Positions 44,491-53,015 of a stretch of DNA of 64,000 bases are shown here, one piece after another. The position numbers were made by a program, and so were the translations under genes. Under the pieces are notes generated by a model. That model was not told the DNA's origin. It saw nothing but the letters and a program-made list of their open reading frames with translations, and made no database searches. Source of the DNA: Terasakiella brassicae (GTDB lineage Bacteria; Pseudomonadota; Alphaproteobacteria; Rhodospirillales; Terasakiellaceae). Positions within the stretch are counted from its first letter, which is position 1; the number at the start of each line of letters is the position of its first letter. The DNA is taken from contig NZ_BMHV01000001.1 in NCBI RefSeq assembly GCF_014641495.1, forward strand, positions 1-64,000, in the 5' to 3' direction.

Positions 44491-45678
44491 ATGGAAGAAT
44501 CCGTCCGGTTTTCTGAAATATCAGATTGTAAAATTTTGATTGTTGATGATGTCGCGGTTTTGAGAACATTGATCCAAACCTGCTTGATGAAAGCAGGGTT
44601 CAACAATCTCCATTTGGCAGAAGATGGTGATGAAGCATTGCAAAAACTGGATGAGCTTTCGCCCGATTTGCTCATTATGGATATTGTCATGCCGGGACTT
44701 GACGGGTTTGAGGTTTGTCGCCGTATTCGAAGCAGCAAAAAATATGCAAATTTGCCTATCCTCATTCAAACGGGGATGGAAGCAACGCAGGAACGCGCAC
44801 AGGTTTTTGAGGTAGGGGCCAATGACCTGATCCCCAAACCTTTAAATGTTTATGAGCTGGTTGCGCGTGTGAAGTTGCAACTGCATAACCTTGTTTTGCA
44901 ACGTCGTGATAAGGCCTATCAGGCACGTATGATTGAGGAACTGGCATCCGCCCGCGTCATTCAGGAAAGTTTGTTGCCCACGACCGAGACCATTAACCAA
45001 ATTCAAAAGAATTTCAATATTTCTATCCAGTCGCACTGGCAGGCCTCGTCCGAGTTGGGGGGCGATTTATGGGGAATGCAGCAAATAGATGAAAACCGCT
45101 TCGGTTTTTTTATTATTGATTTTTCCGGGCATGGTGTTGTTTCTGCCTTGAATACCTTTCGACTGCATACGCTGATCAATGAAAACCATTTAAACTGGGA
45201 AGACCCCAAATCCTGTCTGGAGGCCGTGAATGCCCATTTAACCAAGGTTTTAGCTGTGGAGCAATTTGCGACACTGTTTTGGGCCGTTATTGATGAAAAT
45301 GAAAATACATTGACCTATGCATCGGCGGCTGCACCACCTGTTGCCATCTGTTGTGGTGGGGATGTGCCGGGTATCGACTTTATTGATACGGCAGGGTTGC
45401 CCGTTGGTATTATGAGTACGTATGAATATAGTAATAAAGTTATTGATTTTCCGCCCAACAGCTTTGTCTTCGTCTATTCCGATGCGTTGATTGAAGCACC
45501 GGATGCGGAGGGAAAAATGTGGGAAGAAGAGGGGCTTTTGCAACGTATTAAAAAATATGCCGTGGAAGGGTTTGAAAATATTCAACCCAGATTGCTGGAT
45601 GAATTTTTGAAAACGGCCGTTCATCCTATCCCGGATGATTTGACGATTATTAATTTTATACGTCCGAATGAACCATAA
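44491..45678 (+). CDS. Receiver-PP2C (RsbU/SpoIIE-type) phosphatase
   Basis: 395 residues. The receiver domain (about 8-130) has phospho-acceptor D64 in LLIMDIVMPGLDG and LIPKPLN. A helical linker with ARVIQESLLPT leads to a PP2C/SpoIIE domain with metal-binding GGDLWG, FSGHGVVSAL and PDDLTIINF. Such proteins dephosphorylate STAS-domain antagonists when their receiver is phosphorylated. The likely substrate is the STAS protein at 33.9 kb. Receiver-PP2C genes next to Che clusters are known in Vibrio and Pseudomonas-type Che2 neighbourhoods. Confidence 0.92.
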   Translation: MEESVRFSEISDCKILIVDDVAVLRTLIQTCLMKAGFNNLHLAEDGDEALQKLDELSPDLLIMDIVMPGLDGFEVCRRIRSSKKYANLPILIQTGMEATQERAQVFEVGANDLIPKPLNVYELVARVKLQLHNLVLQRRDKAYQARMIEELASARVIQESLLPTTETINQIQKNFNISIQSHWQASSELGGDLWGMQQIDENRFGFFIIDFSGHGVVSALNTFRLHTLINENHLNWEDPKSCLEAVNAHLTKVLAVEQFATLFWAVIDENENTLTYASAAAPPVAICCGGDVPGIDFIDTAGLPVGIMSTYEYSNKVIDFPPNSFVFVYSDALIEAPDAEGKMWEEEGLLQRIKKYAVEGFENIQPRLLDEFLKTAVHPIPDDLTIINFIRPNEP

Positions 45679-45709
45679 AATTTAGATTTTTTGAACAAAG
45701 CCTGCCTTA

Positions 45710-46594
45710 TTAAAGATTCACAACGGCTTTTACCCGGTTGCCTTTTTCATTATATTCAAGGTGTGTGAAGCCCATTGCGATCGCAAGGGCTATTCCGCGA
45801 CCGTGTTTGCTGTTGAACTTAGCAGGGTCACATTGCGTGAACTTCTGCCAAGCGAAGCCGGGGCCTTGATCTTCAATAATGATTTCAATTGTGTCAGGTG
45901 TGCGGGAAAACTGAATTTCAACAAAGCGATCTTTATATTTATCTTGTTGGAGCCGTTGCCTGATTTCCTCGTCCCAATGACCGTTTTCCAGCAATTGTGA
46001 TTTTTGAGAATAGGATATTTCCAGATTGCCGTGTTCGATTGCATTGACCAGCAATTCTGATAACCCGAGTGCAACGGCAGAAGGATCCGGGCAAGCCAGA
46101 GAAAGCATTGTGGTCAGTGCCTCTGCTTGCTGCAAGGTTTTGAGGGTGAATGTCCCGGATTGGATTAGCCCAATCGCAGACGTGCGCGATTTTACTTCGT
46201 TTAAAAGCGCCTGATAGCGTTTAAAGTCGGAATTACCGGCCTCAATTGTATGGAAAAGAATTTGTTCATGTACAGGCGCAGACATAAGATGAAAAAAGAG
46301 TTGCCGGGAAATTTTATTTTTGTTCGAGGCAAGGGGCGAAATGCCGATAATAGGAACATATTTCGCGAAATCTTTTCTTTTAAAAACCCGTAAGGCCGTT
46401 TCAAAATGACAATCTTCACCCGGTACATCACAAATGATTGTGGATATTCTGTTTTTTTTATCTTGAAGGAGGTTTTCCGCATCATTGAAAGTGGAGGCGA
46501 ACGTCAGTTTTATCGGGTCGTTTGATAAAGAAGATATGATCTCTTCTTTAAAACCGATATCTTCAGTTACAACTAAAGTAACCAACTCGCCCAT
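45710..46594 (-). CDS. RsbW-like ATPase/serine kinase with receiver-like N-terminus
   Basis: 294 residues. Residues about 1-115 look like a receiver: VVTEDIGF with an acidic pair and TIICDVPGED with an Asp in place, but the switch-Lys position reads SAPV. Residues about 150-294 form a GHKL ATPase of the anti-sigma kinase type: LSELLVNAIEHGNLEI (N box), EDQGPGFAW (G1) and HGRGIALAIAMG (G2). It would phosphorylate the STAS protein and oppose the PP2C phosphatase. It is on the minus strand, converging on the phosphatase gene with a 31-bp gap. Confidence 0.85.
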   Translation of the reverse strand: MGELVTLVVTEDIGFKEEIISSLSNDPIKLTFASTFNDAENLLQDKKNRISTIICDVPGEDCHFETALRVFKRKDFAKYVPIIGISPLASNKNKISRQLFFHLMSAPVHEQILFHTIEAGNSDFKRYQALLNEVKSRTSAIGLIQSGTFTLKTLQQAEALTTMLSLACPDPSAVALGLSELLVNAIEHGNLEISYSQKSQLLENGHWDEEIRQRLQQDKYKDRFVEIQFSRTPDTIEIIIEDQGPGFAWQKFTQCDPAKFNSKHGRGIALAIAMGFTHLEYNEKGNRVKAVVNL

Positions 46595-46754
46595 TCGTTG
46601 TTACCCTCCACGAGATTTTTTGATCTCCAATTAAATACTATTTTGCCCGATGCCAATAAGGACATCAATAAGTTTTAGGCATGACTACACTTTTTTTAAA
46701 CCGTATCAAATATTGTTAAACTGTTTTAATCATGTTTAAATCTGGCGTAGTAAT

Positions 46755-46776
46755 CGTTTTCCGTTTAAAGAAAACG
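46755..46776. promoter_or_regulatory. Dyad upstream of the MCP-tip/ODP genes
   Basis: CGTTTTC and GAAAACG form perfect 7-bp arms around CGTTTAAA (22 bp in total), ending 22 bp before the ATG at 46799. Position and symmetry suit a repressor or activator site; no regulator is recognised. The 204-bp region around it is AT-rich, with TTAAAC-like runs. Confidence 0.4.
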
Positions 46777-46798
46777 TAAATGATTTATTGGATTTCAA

Positions 46799-47410
46799 AT
46801 GGCCGCAGATATTGAATTGCGAACAACCTTTTTTATAACAGCCGTGGCGGTGGCCGCAAAGCTCAGTCTGGTTTTAAAAGAGGCGAAAAACATCTCTCTG
46901 GAAGCGATGAATGCCAAAGCGTTGGTTGCGCGGGCAGGGGAGAATGTGCGGACGTTTAAGCCGATAACTGATTATATGGTCGAACTCGCCAATGATACCA
47001 TCCATTTGGTTGAAGATATCAACCGGGAAGCTTTGATGATTTCTCGCTCGTCTCTGACGGCCTTGCGTGGAAAAGACGCAGTCTATCATTTTAATCGGGC
47101 CAAAGAAAAATCAAAGGATGCGCTTTATCGGGAAAGCTATGAAGAAGCCGCTAAACTGGCGGAACGGGACTTGAGAGAATTTCAGGAAAAATTACATAAA
47201 AATACGCAACGTCTTCATACCCTTTTAGAAGAAATTGAAACAAGGATGTTGGCTGCTAACGTTGTTACCTCCACATCACGGCTGGAAGCTGCAACGGTAT
47301 CGACCATCTATCGCGCCAATTTCGAAGCGATTGTGGCCAAATTTGAACATGCCGCAAAAAACATTCGTACAATCGTGAAAGATTGTCGTAAAGTATTGAA
47401 TAAGAGATAA
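46799..47410 (+). CDS. Short soluble protein resembling an MCP hairpin tip
   Basis: A 203-residue protein predicted almost fully helical, with no transmembrane span after the first 20 hydrophobic-leaning residues. Residues about 31-75 (ISLEAMNAKALVARAGENVR onwards) match the receptor tip pattern [16 protein letters not shown]-x-GRGF, keeping L-x-A-x-NA and ARAGE. The flanking heptad-rich segments could be the two arms of an antiparallel hairpin. No HAMP, PAS or methylation helix is recognisable. It lies 24 bp upstream of the stand-alone di-iron protein. A link between that sensor and the CheA/CheW array is a testable inference. Confidence 0.65.
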   Translation: MAADIELRTTFFITAVAVAAKLSLVLKEAKNISLEAMNAKALVARAGENVRTFKPITDYMVELANDTIHLVEDINREALMISRSSLTALRGKDAVYHFNRAKEKSKDALYRESYEEAAKLAERDLREFQEKLHKNTQRLHTLLEEIETRMLAANVVTSTSRLEAATVSTIYRANFEAIVAKFEHAAKNIRTIVKDCRKVLNKR

Positions 47411-47434
47411 AAAGTACAGGATGTCGGGGTTAAA

Positions 47435-48172
47435 ATGCAAACCGTAAAATTGTTTGAAGGTCACTCACACGAATGGATTGCCTTTGCCCGGGACCCTGAG
47501 AAACCCGAAAAAATTATTGATACCAACCAGTATATGATTAAATCGGAACGCGAAGCGATCCTGTTAGATCCGGGCGGAATTGAACTGTTTGCTTCCATGC
47601 TGGCTTCGGTTGTGCATTATTTACCCGTTGAGCAAATTACACATCTTTTTGCGTCTCACCAAGATCCGGATATCATTTCCTCACTTGGTTTGTGGGATAA
47701 GACGCTCCCGAATGCGACCTTGCATGCACCGTGGTTGTGGGAAGGTTTCTTGCGTCATTATGGTTGCGATCATATTATCTATGATGCCATTCCGGATGAA
47801 GGAAGTACGTTAAAATTTGACAATGTAGAAATTCAATTTATCCCGGCCCATTACATGCATGCCTCGGGCAATTTCAGTGTTTATGATCCGGTTGCAAAAA
47901 TTTTGTTTAGTGGCGATGTCGGTGCGGGCCTGAATGCGCCGGATGATCCTATGTTTGTTGAAGATTTTAACGCACATATCCCGAAAATTAAGAAATTCCA
48001 TCAACGTTGGATGCCGTCTGAACGGGCAAAAGAAATGTGGATAAAACGTGTCAGACGATTGGATGTTGAAATGCTATGTCCGCAACACGGTTCGATCTAC
48101 CGTGGTGACGATGTCGGTCGTTTTCTGGATTGGCTTGAATCGATTGAGGTCGGTTCCGGTTTGAGATTGTAA
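47435..48172 (+). CDS. Stand-alone di-iron ODP (flavodiiron-type metallo-beta-lactamase protein)
   Basis: A 245-residue MBL-fold protein of the ODP/FprA branch without a flavodoxin domain. The six-ligand di-iron set is visible: H75-x-D77-x-D79 (SHQDPD, with Asp for the usual Glu), H142 (MHASGNF), D161 (LFSGDVGAG) and H218 (CPQHGSIYRG). Flavodiiron proteins reduce O2 or NO. ODP in Treponema denticola has been described as an O2 sensor feeding chemotaxis. Here the gene sits between an MCP-tip-like gene (24 bp upstream) and a cheY-like gene (9 bp downstream), which supports a sensory role over bulk detoxification. Confidence 0.85.
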   Translation: MQTVKLFEGHSHEWIAFARDPEKPEKIIDTNQYMIKSEREAILLDPGGIELFASMLASVVHYLPVEQITHLFASHQDPDIISSLGLWDKTLPNATLHAPWLWEGFLRHYGCDHIIYDAIPDEGSTLKFDNVEIQFIPAHYMHASGNFSVYDPVAKILFSGDVGAGLNAPDDPMFVEDFNAHIPKIKKFHQRWMPSERAKEMWIKRVRRLDVEMLCPQHGSIYRGDDVGRFLDWLESIEVGSGLRL

Positions 48173-48180
48173 GTCTTAGA

Positions 48181-48573
48181 GTGAATGCAATGAATAAGCC
48201 CTTGAAAAAAGTACTGTACGTCGAAGACGAACCGGACATTCGCGATATCGCCACACTGGTTTTGGAAAATGTGGGTGATCTTGAAGTCTGTGCCGTCGAG
48301 GGTGGTCAACTTGCCTTGGATATTATTGATGAATTTCAACCAGATATGGTGTTGCTGGATGCGATGATGCCCGGCATGGATGGGCCAACCACATTTGTCG
48401 AAATCCGCAAAATGAAAGGGTTTAAGGATATCCCCATCGCTTTTTTGACCGCCAAGTTGATGGATAGCGATATTGCAACCTTTCTGGACTTAGGCGCAAT
48501 CGGTGTGATTGCCAAACCCTTTGACCCCATGACCTTATCCGATCAGGTGCGCGAACTTTGGGATCGGGCTTAA
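48181..48573 (+). CDS. CheY-like response regulator (second)
   Basis: A 130-residue single receiver. The acidic pair is in YVEDEPDIRDIA, the phospho-acceptor is D60 in MVLLDAMMPGMDGP, Thr is in AFLTAKLM and Lys in VIAKPFDPMTL. It begins at GTG 48181, or at ATG 48190. It follows ODP by 9 bp and its stop codon overlaps that of the convergent Hpt gene. The VEDE start and AMMPGMDG fit regulators paired with hybrid kinases or Hpt proteins rather than motor-type CheY. A CheY-Hpt phosphotransfer pair is likely. Confidence 0.92.
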   Translation: MNAMNKPLKKVLYVEDEPDIRDIATLVLENVGDLEVCAVEGGQLALDIIDEFQPDMVLLDAMMPGMDGPTTFVEIRKMKGFKDIPIAFLTAKLMDSDIATFLDLGAIGVIAKPFDPMTLSDQVRELWDRA

Positions 48574-48875
48574 CCAGTCTGCAAAGCCTCACTTAACAGG
48601 GTCGTTGCCTTCTTATACAATTCTAAAGCATGCTCATCTGTGATCTTTTGTTCTGAAATCTCCAGAAGATGTAACTCCAGTTCTTTCATCCGGGGGCTCA
48701 GTTCATGGAAGCCATAAGTCCCTGCTGTCCCGGCAAGCTTATGTGATATTTCAATTAATTCGTTTAGATGTTCTGCGTTTTGCCATTGTGAAATATATTC
48801 TTGTGTATCGCGTAATCTTTGTTTGAAACGCTCTGTTAAGGCGGCAAGTTTGTCAGTGATTTCGGGGGTGGGCAT
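48570..48875 (-). CDS. Hpt domain phosphotransfer protein
   Basis: 101 residues, a single Hpt four-helix bundle with the phospho-acceptor His in ISHKLAGTAGTYGFHEL (residue about 45). It converges on the second CheY gene with a 4-bp overlap of stop codons. It would pass phosphate between a kinase and a receiver in this island, but no hybrid kinase is encoded in the window. Confidence 0.88.
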   Translation of the reverse strand: MPTPEITDKLAALTERFKQRLRDTQEYISQWQNAEHLNELIEISHKLAGTAGTYGFHELSPRMKELELHLLEISEQKITDEHALELYKKATTLLSEALQTG

Positions 48876-49033
48876 TCTTTGATCTCGCTTGTTTCAGCAA
48901 TTTGTCAACAATATTTAAAATATAAAGTTGAAGGCACGTATTGAAAATATTTAGAGCTATTCCAAATTTTTATGTTAGCATTGTTCTAAACTAAGCATAT
49001 CAACAAGCTTAATATTAACACGGGGGAGGCACA

Positions 49034-49813
49034 ATGTCAGATGCTGTGATACTCAATTCCTTAAATGCACCCCATGCAAATAAGGTTCATATAGAAGCAC
49101 CTGCCAAATGGCTGCGTGCAGGCTGGCACGATTTTAAAATGGCGCCCGGGGTTGGATTGACCTACGGCGCCATTTTTGTTTTGGCGGGGTATGGTTTGTT
49201 TTGGGGGTTAAATGCCCTGAACTTAACCTATCTTATTTTGCCCTTAAGCGGCAGTTTTATTCTTTTTGCCCCTTGGCTGGCATTGGGGCTTTATGAAGTT
49301 TCGCGCCTGAGAGAAAAAGGCGAAACCCCGACCTTTGCCAATACATGTATGGCATGGAAAAAGGCGCCACGTCGTTTGGGATTGATGGCATTTGTCTTGC
49401 TGCTGATTATGATGATTTGGACGCAGGTTGCTGTTGTTTTGTATGCTCTGATACTCGGCAACGCGTCCCTGTCGCTTGAAAACATCAGTATTGAGCTGCT
49501 TTCCCACACGGATGGGATCGTATTTCTAACGGTGGGGTCCGGGGTCGGGCTGATCTTTGCTTGCCTTGTCTTCCTTTTGACAGCTGTTTCTGTCCCTCTT
49601 ATTCTGGATCGTGAAATCGGTACATTCGAGGCAATGGCGTTTAGTGTGAAAACGGTTATGAAAAATAGCCATGTCATGTGGAGCTGGGCGTTCACAATTG
49701 CCATTATTGCATGGTTTGCCTTGGCATCTTTCTTCATTGGTCTTATCGTTGCGATGCCTGTGCTGGGGTATGCCAGTTGGCATGCTTATCGTGATCTGGT
49801 TCCCGTTGAATAA
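49034..49813 (+). CDS. DUF2189 integral membrane protein
   Basis: 259 residues with about six transmembrane segments after a soluble 45-residue N-terminus (WLRAGWHDFKMAPGVGLTYG, the usual DUF2189 opening). The function is unknown. DUF2189 genes are often beside cytochrome oxidase or heme genes, and this one precedes ctaA by 9 bp as first gene of the oxidase operon. It has the good ribosome site GGGGGAGG before ATG 49034. Confidence 0.88.
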   Translation: MSDAVILNSLNAPHANKVHIEAPAKWLRAGWHDFKMAPGVGLTYGAIFVLAGYGLFWGLNALNLTYLILPLSGSFILFAPWLALGLYEVSRLREKGETPTFANTCMAWKKAPRRLGLMAFVLLLIMMIWTQVAVVLYALILGNASLSLENISIELLSHTDGIVFLTVGSGVGLIFACLVFLLTAVSVPLILDREIGTFEAMAFSVKTVMKNSHVMWSWAFTIAIIAWFALASFFIGLIVAMPVLGYASWHAYRDLVPVE

Positions 49814-49822
49814 AGAGGGCTT

Positions 49823-50833
49823 ATGACACAATCGAATTCGATTGATACCCGACAAAACAAAATTGTCGGATACTGGTTGTTTTGTGTTGCAGCTATGGTT
49901 TTTATTATGGTTGTCCTCGGCGGCTTAACCCGCCTGACGGGGTCGGGATTGTCGATGGTCGATTGGCGACCGCTTACCGGATGGTTGCCGCCGTTTGCAA
50001 ACGGTGAATGGCAACAGGTCTTTGATTTATACAAACATTCACCTCAGTACAAAGAAATCAATTTCGGTATGACTTTGGCGGAGTTTAAGGAAATCTTCTG
50101 GCTGGAATATTTCCATCGTTTGTGGGGGCGATTGATCGGTTTGGCCTTTGGCTTACCGCTGGTCTTTTTCTTCCTGCGGGGATGGATTTCACGCGAGATG
50201 CGTTTGCCGCTTTTTATCCTGTTTTTGCTGGGCGGGGCGCAAGGGGGGCTGGGCTGGTATATGGTCAAAAGCGGTTTGATTGATGAACCGGAAGTCAGTC
50301 AATACCGCCTGATGGCGCATCTTGGGTTTGCGTTTGCCTTATATGGTGCCTTGCTTTGGTGTGGTTTTAAGTTTGTAAAAGAAAAATCGCTAAGGGCGCG
50401 TGGGCGTTTTCGACGACAAAGCCGATTATTATGGGGATTAAGTTTCTTAACCATCCTTGCCGGGGCATTGGTTGCGGGATTGGATGCCGGGCTGACCTAT
50501 AATACCTTTCCTTTGATGGATGGGGATTTGGTGCCTGACGGATTGTTTATGCAAGACCCGTGGTGGATCAATCACTTTGAAAATATTACGACTGTGCAAT
50601 TCCAGCATCGTGTCTTGGGTATAACAACCTTGTGCTTTACCTTATGGATATGGGCAACAAATACGCCGTGTCTACAGACAAGACTTTGTACTGTTGTTGT
50701 TCTGTTGCAAGTGATTTTAGGGATTGCGACATTGTTGCATATCGTTCCCGTTTCGCTGGCATCCCTGCATCAGGCTGGTGGTTTAATCGTCTTTAGCGCG
50801 ATAACGTGGCTGAACTACGAAATAAAAGGGTGA
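49823..50833 (+). CDS. ctaA: Heme A synthase (CtaA/COX15)
   Basis: 336 residues, eight predicted membrane helices. It has MVVLGGLTRLTGSGLSMVDW near the start, FWLEYFHRLWGRLIGLAFGL (heme-ligand His), and VQFQHRVLGITTL and SLHQAGGLIVFSA (second-half heme ligands). It is the proteobacterial COX15 type that oxidises heme O to heme A. It is part of the oxidase operon, 9 bp after DUF2189 and 3 bp before DUF420. Confidence 0.95.
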   Translation: MTQSNSIDTRQNKIVGYWLFCVAAMVFIMVVLGGLTRLTGSGLSMVDWRPLTGWLPPFANGEWQQVFDLYKHSPQYKEINFGMTLAEFKEIFWLEYFHRLWGRLIGLAFGLPLVFFFLRGWISREMRLPLFILFLLGGAQGGLGWYMVKSGLIDEPEVSQYRLMAHLGFAFALYGALLWCGFKFVKEKSLRARGRFRRQSRLLWGLSFLTILAGALVAGLDAGLTYNTFPLMDGDLVPDGLFMQDPWWINHFENITTVQFQHRVLGITTLCFTLWIWATNTPCLQTRLCTVVVLLQVILGIATLLHIVPVSLASLHQAGGLIVFSAITWLNYEIKG

Positions 50834-50836
50834 TAC

Positions 50837-51268
50837 ATGGATATTCTGGATTTTTTGCCCCATTTTCAGGCCTTTTTAAATGCGACGTCGTTAATCCTGA
50901 TTTGTTTTGCTTTTGGGGCAGTCAAATCAGGTCATACGATCCGTCATAAACAGTTGATGGTTTCGGCTTTGGCGGTTTCCGGTGTCTTTCTTGTTTCTTA
51001 TTTATATTATCACGCCCATGTGGGCCATGTGCCTTTCGAAGGTCAGGGCATTGTTCGCCCTATATATTTTACCATTTTATTTACTCATATTGGTTTTGCC
51101 GCCCTTGTTTTGGTAATGATTATTATGGCGGTGTGGCGGGCTTTGGTGCGTAAGGATTTTGTCGCACATAAACGAATTGCGCGGATTACCTTTCCCATTT
51201 GGGTGTTTGTCTGTTCATCCGGTATCGTTGTTTATGTCATGGCGTTTCATATCTACGCGAAGGTTTAA
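50837..51268 (+). CDS. DUF420 membrane protein
   Basis: 143 residues, four to five membrane helices, with histidines at helix ends (GHTIRHKQLM, YYHAHVGH, FTHIGFAALV, DFVAHKRIAR). DUF420 belongs to the CtaM-like group encoded with heme-copper oxidases and is thought to help cofactor assembly. No ctaG/COX11 gene is in this operon, so this protein or SCO may cover copper delivery. It lies 3 bp after ctaA and 6 bp before the subunit-I-like gene. Confidence 0.85.
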   Translation: MDILDFLPHFQAFLNATSLILICFAFGAVKSGHTIRHKQLMVSALAVSGVFLVSYLYYHAHVGHVPFEGQGIVRPIYFTILFTHIGFAALVLVMIIMAVWRALVRKDFVAHKRIARITFPIWVFVCSSGIVVYVMAFHIYAKV

Positions 51269-51274
51269 CCGATT

Positions 51275-52579
51275 ATGACGTTGAAGCAAGAATGCAAAGC
51301 ATGGACAATTTTGTCAGTTGGCGCTTTGGCGATTGCGGGTGTGTTTGCCTTGTTGTTGGTGTTGTCACGCACACCTTATGTGCAGGATCTGTTACCTTGG
51401 CCGTGGACGTCTTTCTTTCATAAGGGATTGGTGGTTCACGTTATTTTTTCGTTTGTCGTTTGGTTCTTGGCAACGATGGGGGCCGTTTTCACTCATCGGC
51501 TGGTAAAGCATCAAGCGGAACAAACATTCACGAAACTAGGGCCAGTGAGTATCGGCCTTGCGGTTCTTGGCTGTGTTTGTCTGATGATCCCGGCTTTGTT
51601 TGATTTGGGAACGGCTGAACTTAACAATTATGTGCCTGTGATGAACCATCCGATTTATTATGCGGGCTTGATCTTCTTGTTTCTTTCGTTAGCGCTTGTT
51701 TCTTTACGTCAGCTCAGGCTGCTTGATGCTTCTGCTTGTTGTGCGTTTATTTATCTGATTGCTTGTATTTGTTTTTTACTGGCATGGTACGCGTTACCCG
51801 CCGAATTGGCAGAACCCAGTTTTAATGAACAATTGTTCTGGGGTGGGGGGCATATTCTGCAATTTGTTAATACGGCCTTGCTGGTACTCGTTTGGTCTGC
51901 TGTTGTTAAAAAACGACTGATTGAGGGACCATATGAATGGGCAGTTTTTGGCATCTTGCTTGTCTTTGCGGGCAGCGGGCCATTTGTTTATATGTTCAGT
52001 GATATTTTAAGTCAGGCAAACCGTGATTTTTATACCGCCTTATTGCGCTATGGCTTGCCGCTGCCTTCTGTTATTGCCAGTGTCTTTTTGATACGTTTTC
52101 TTTTGTTTGAACAGAACGAACATAAAGACCGCTTGATGGCAACGGCCCTGTGGCTGTCACTCCTGACCTATAATCTCGGCGGCCTTTATGGCTTGTTTCT
52201 GGATGGAACCGATACCCGCGTACCGGCGCATTACCATGCGGTTATCGGTGGGATAAATCTGGGGTTCATGATTTTTTATCACCGTATTGTTCTGCCATTC
52301 ATCGGTATTCATCCGGTGAATGGGCGTTGGTTGACATTGCAATATTGGTTCTATGGTTTGGGGCAAATCATGCATGCCAGCGGGATGTTTCTTGCTGGTC
52401 TGCAAGGCGTTCCCCGGAAAACAGCGGGTACGGCACAAGGTCTTGATAATATAGATAAAATTTTGTCTATGGGGCTGATGGGCATTGGCGGGTTGATTGC
52501 TGTTGTTGGGGGCGTGCTTTTTGTCGTTATGACCCTGAACTGGATTGTGAAGGGAGGGCGCATTCATGAAACGGCATGA
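51275..52579 (+). CDS. Heme-copper oxidase subunit I-like protein lacking the CuB His pair
   Basis: 434 residues, about 12 membrane helices. Recognisable subunit I landmarks are H55 (VVHVIFSF, low-spin heme ligand), H193 (GGGHILQF, where CuB/TM6 His lies) and H319-x-H321 (AHYHAVIGG, TM10 heme ligands). HASGMFLAGLQGVPRK matches the LGL-GMPRR region near the C-terminus. The TM7 His-His that completes CuB is missing: the aligned stretch reads GSGPFVYMFSDIL. It may be a divergent NO/O2 reductase or a non-catalytic heme subunit. It overlaps the next gene, a CuA protein, by 14 bp, so the two probably form a complex. Confidence 0.8.
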   Translation: MTLKQECKAWTILSVGALAIAGVFALLLVLSRTPYVQDLLPWPWTSFFHKGLVVHVIFSFVVWFLATMGAVFTHRLVKHQAEQTFTKLGPVSIGLAVLGCVCLMIPALFDLGTAELNNYVPVMNHPIYYAGLIFLFLSLALVSLRQLRLLDASACCAFIYLIACICFLLAWYALPAELAEPSFNEQLFWGGGHILQFVNTALLVLVWSAVVKKRLIEGPYEWAVFGILLVFAGSGPFVYMFSDILSQANRDFYTALLRYGLPLPSVIASVFLIRFLLFEQNEHKDRLMATALWLSLLTYNLGGLYGLFLDGTDTRVPAHYHAVIGGINLGFMIFYHRIVLPFIGIHPVNGRWLTLQYWFYGLGQIMHASGMFLAGLQGVPRKTAGTAQGLDNIDKILSMGLMGIGGLIAVVGGVLFVVMTLNWIVKGGRIHETA

Positions 52580-53015
52580 TTACGCGATCCTTTCGTTAAT
52601 TGCACTTGTTGCGCTTTTCTTTGGATATCAACTTGCATCCAGTTTTGGGAAGACGCAAAAGAATGTCACATACCGTGCGATAGAAAACTGGTCTGATTTC
52701 AACAATAACGCCAACACGCAATCACCCGATGATGAGGATATCTATCTGATCGCGCGCCAATGGGAATGGTCACCCGTATTGGAATTAAAAGCGGGACAAT
52801 CGTACCTCCTCCACGTTGCCAGCGAAGATATTCAACATGCCTTTCATTTGGAAAAGGGCGCAACGGGACAATCAATTGACGTTCTGTTACAACCAAAAAC
52901 CGAATACATTATTCCCTTGAAAATTGAACAAGAAGGCCAATATGCCATAGGGTGCACGCAATATTGTGGAATTGAACACAATAAGATGCGTAGTCGTATA
53001 ATTGTACGTAAGTAA
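52566..53015 (+). CDS. Short CuA-domain subunit II-like protein
   Basis: 149 residues: one N-terminal membrane helix (about 6-24) and a cupredoxin domain. CuA ligands are visible: His in EDIQHAFHL, then CTQYCGIEHNKM (C-x3-C-x3-H-x2-M, with Gln at the usual Glu position). The ARQWEW motif matches the aromatic patch of subunit II. Length and layout are like the short subunit II of B-type (ba3-like) oxidases. It overlaps the subunit-I-like gene, and a separate full-size subunit II lies downstream. Confidence 0.88.
   Translation: MKRHDYAILSLIALVALFFGYQLASSFGKTQKNVTYRAIENWSDFNNNANTQSPDDEDIYLIARQWEWSPVLELKAGQSYLLHVASEDIQHAFHLEKGATGQSIDVLLQPKTEYIIPLKIEQEGQYAIGCTQYCGIEHNKMRSRIIVRK

Noticed and set aside
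46799-47410. Reading the MCP-tip-like gene as a decayed receptor pseudogene
   Set aside because: The frame is intact with a regular heptad-like pattern and is tightly spaced with ODP; there is no leftover receptor sequence upstream or downstream.
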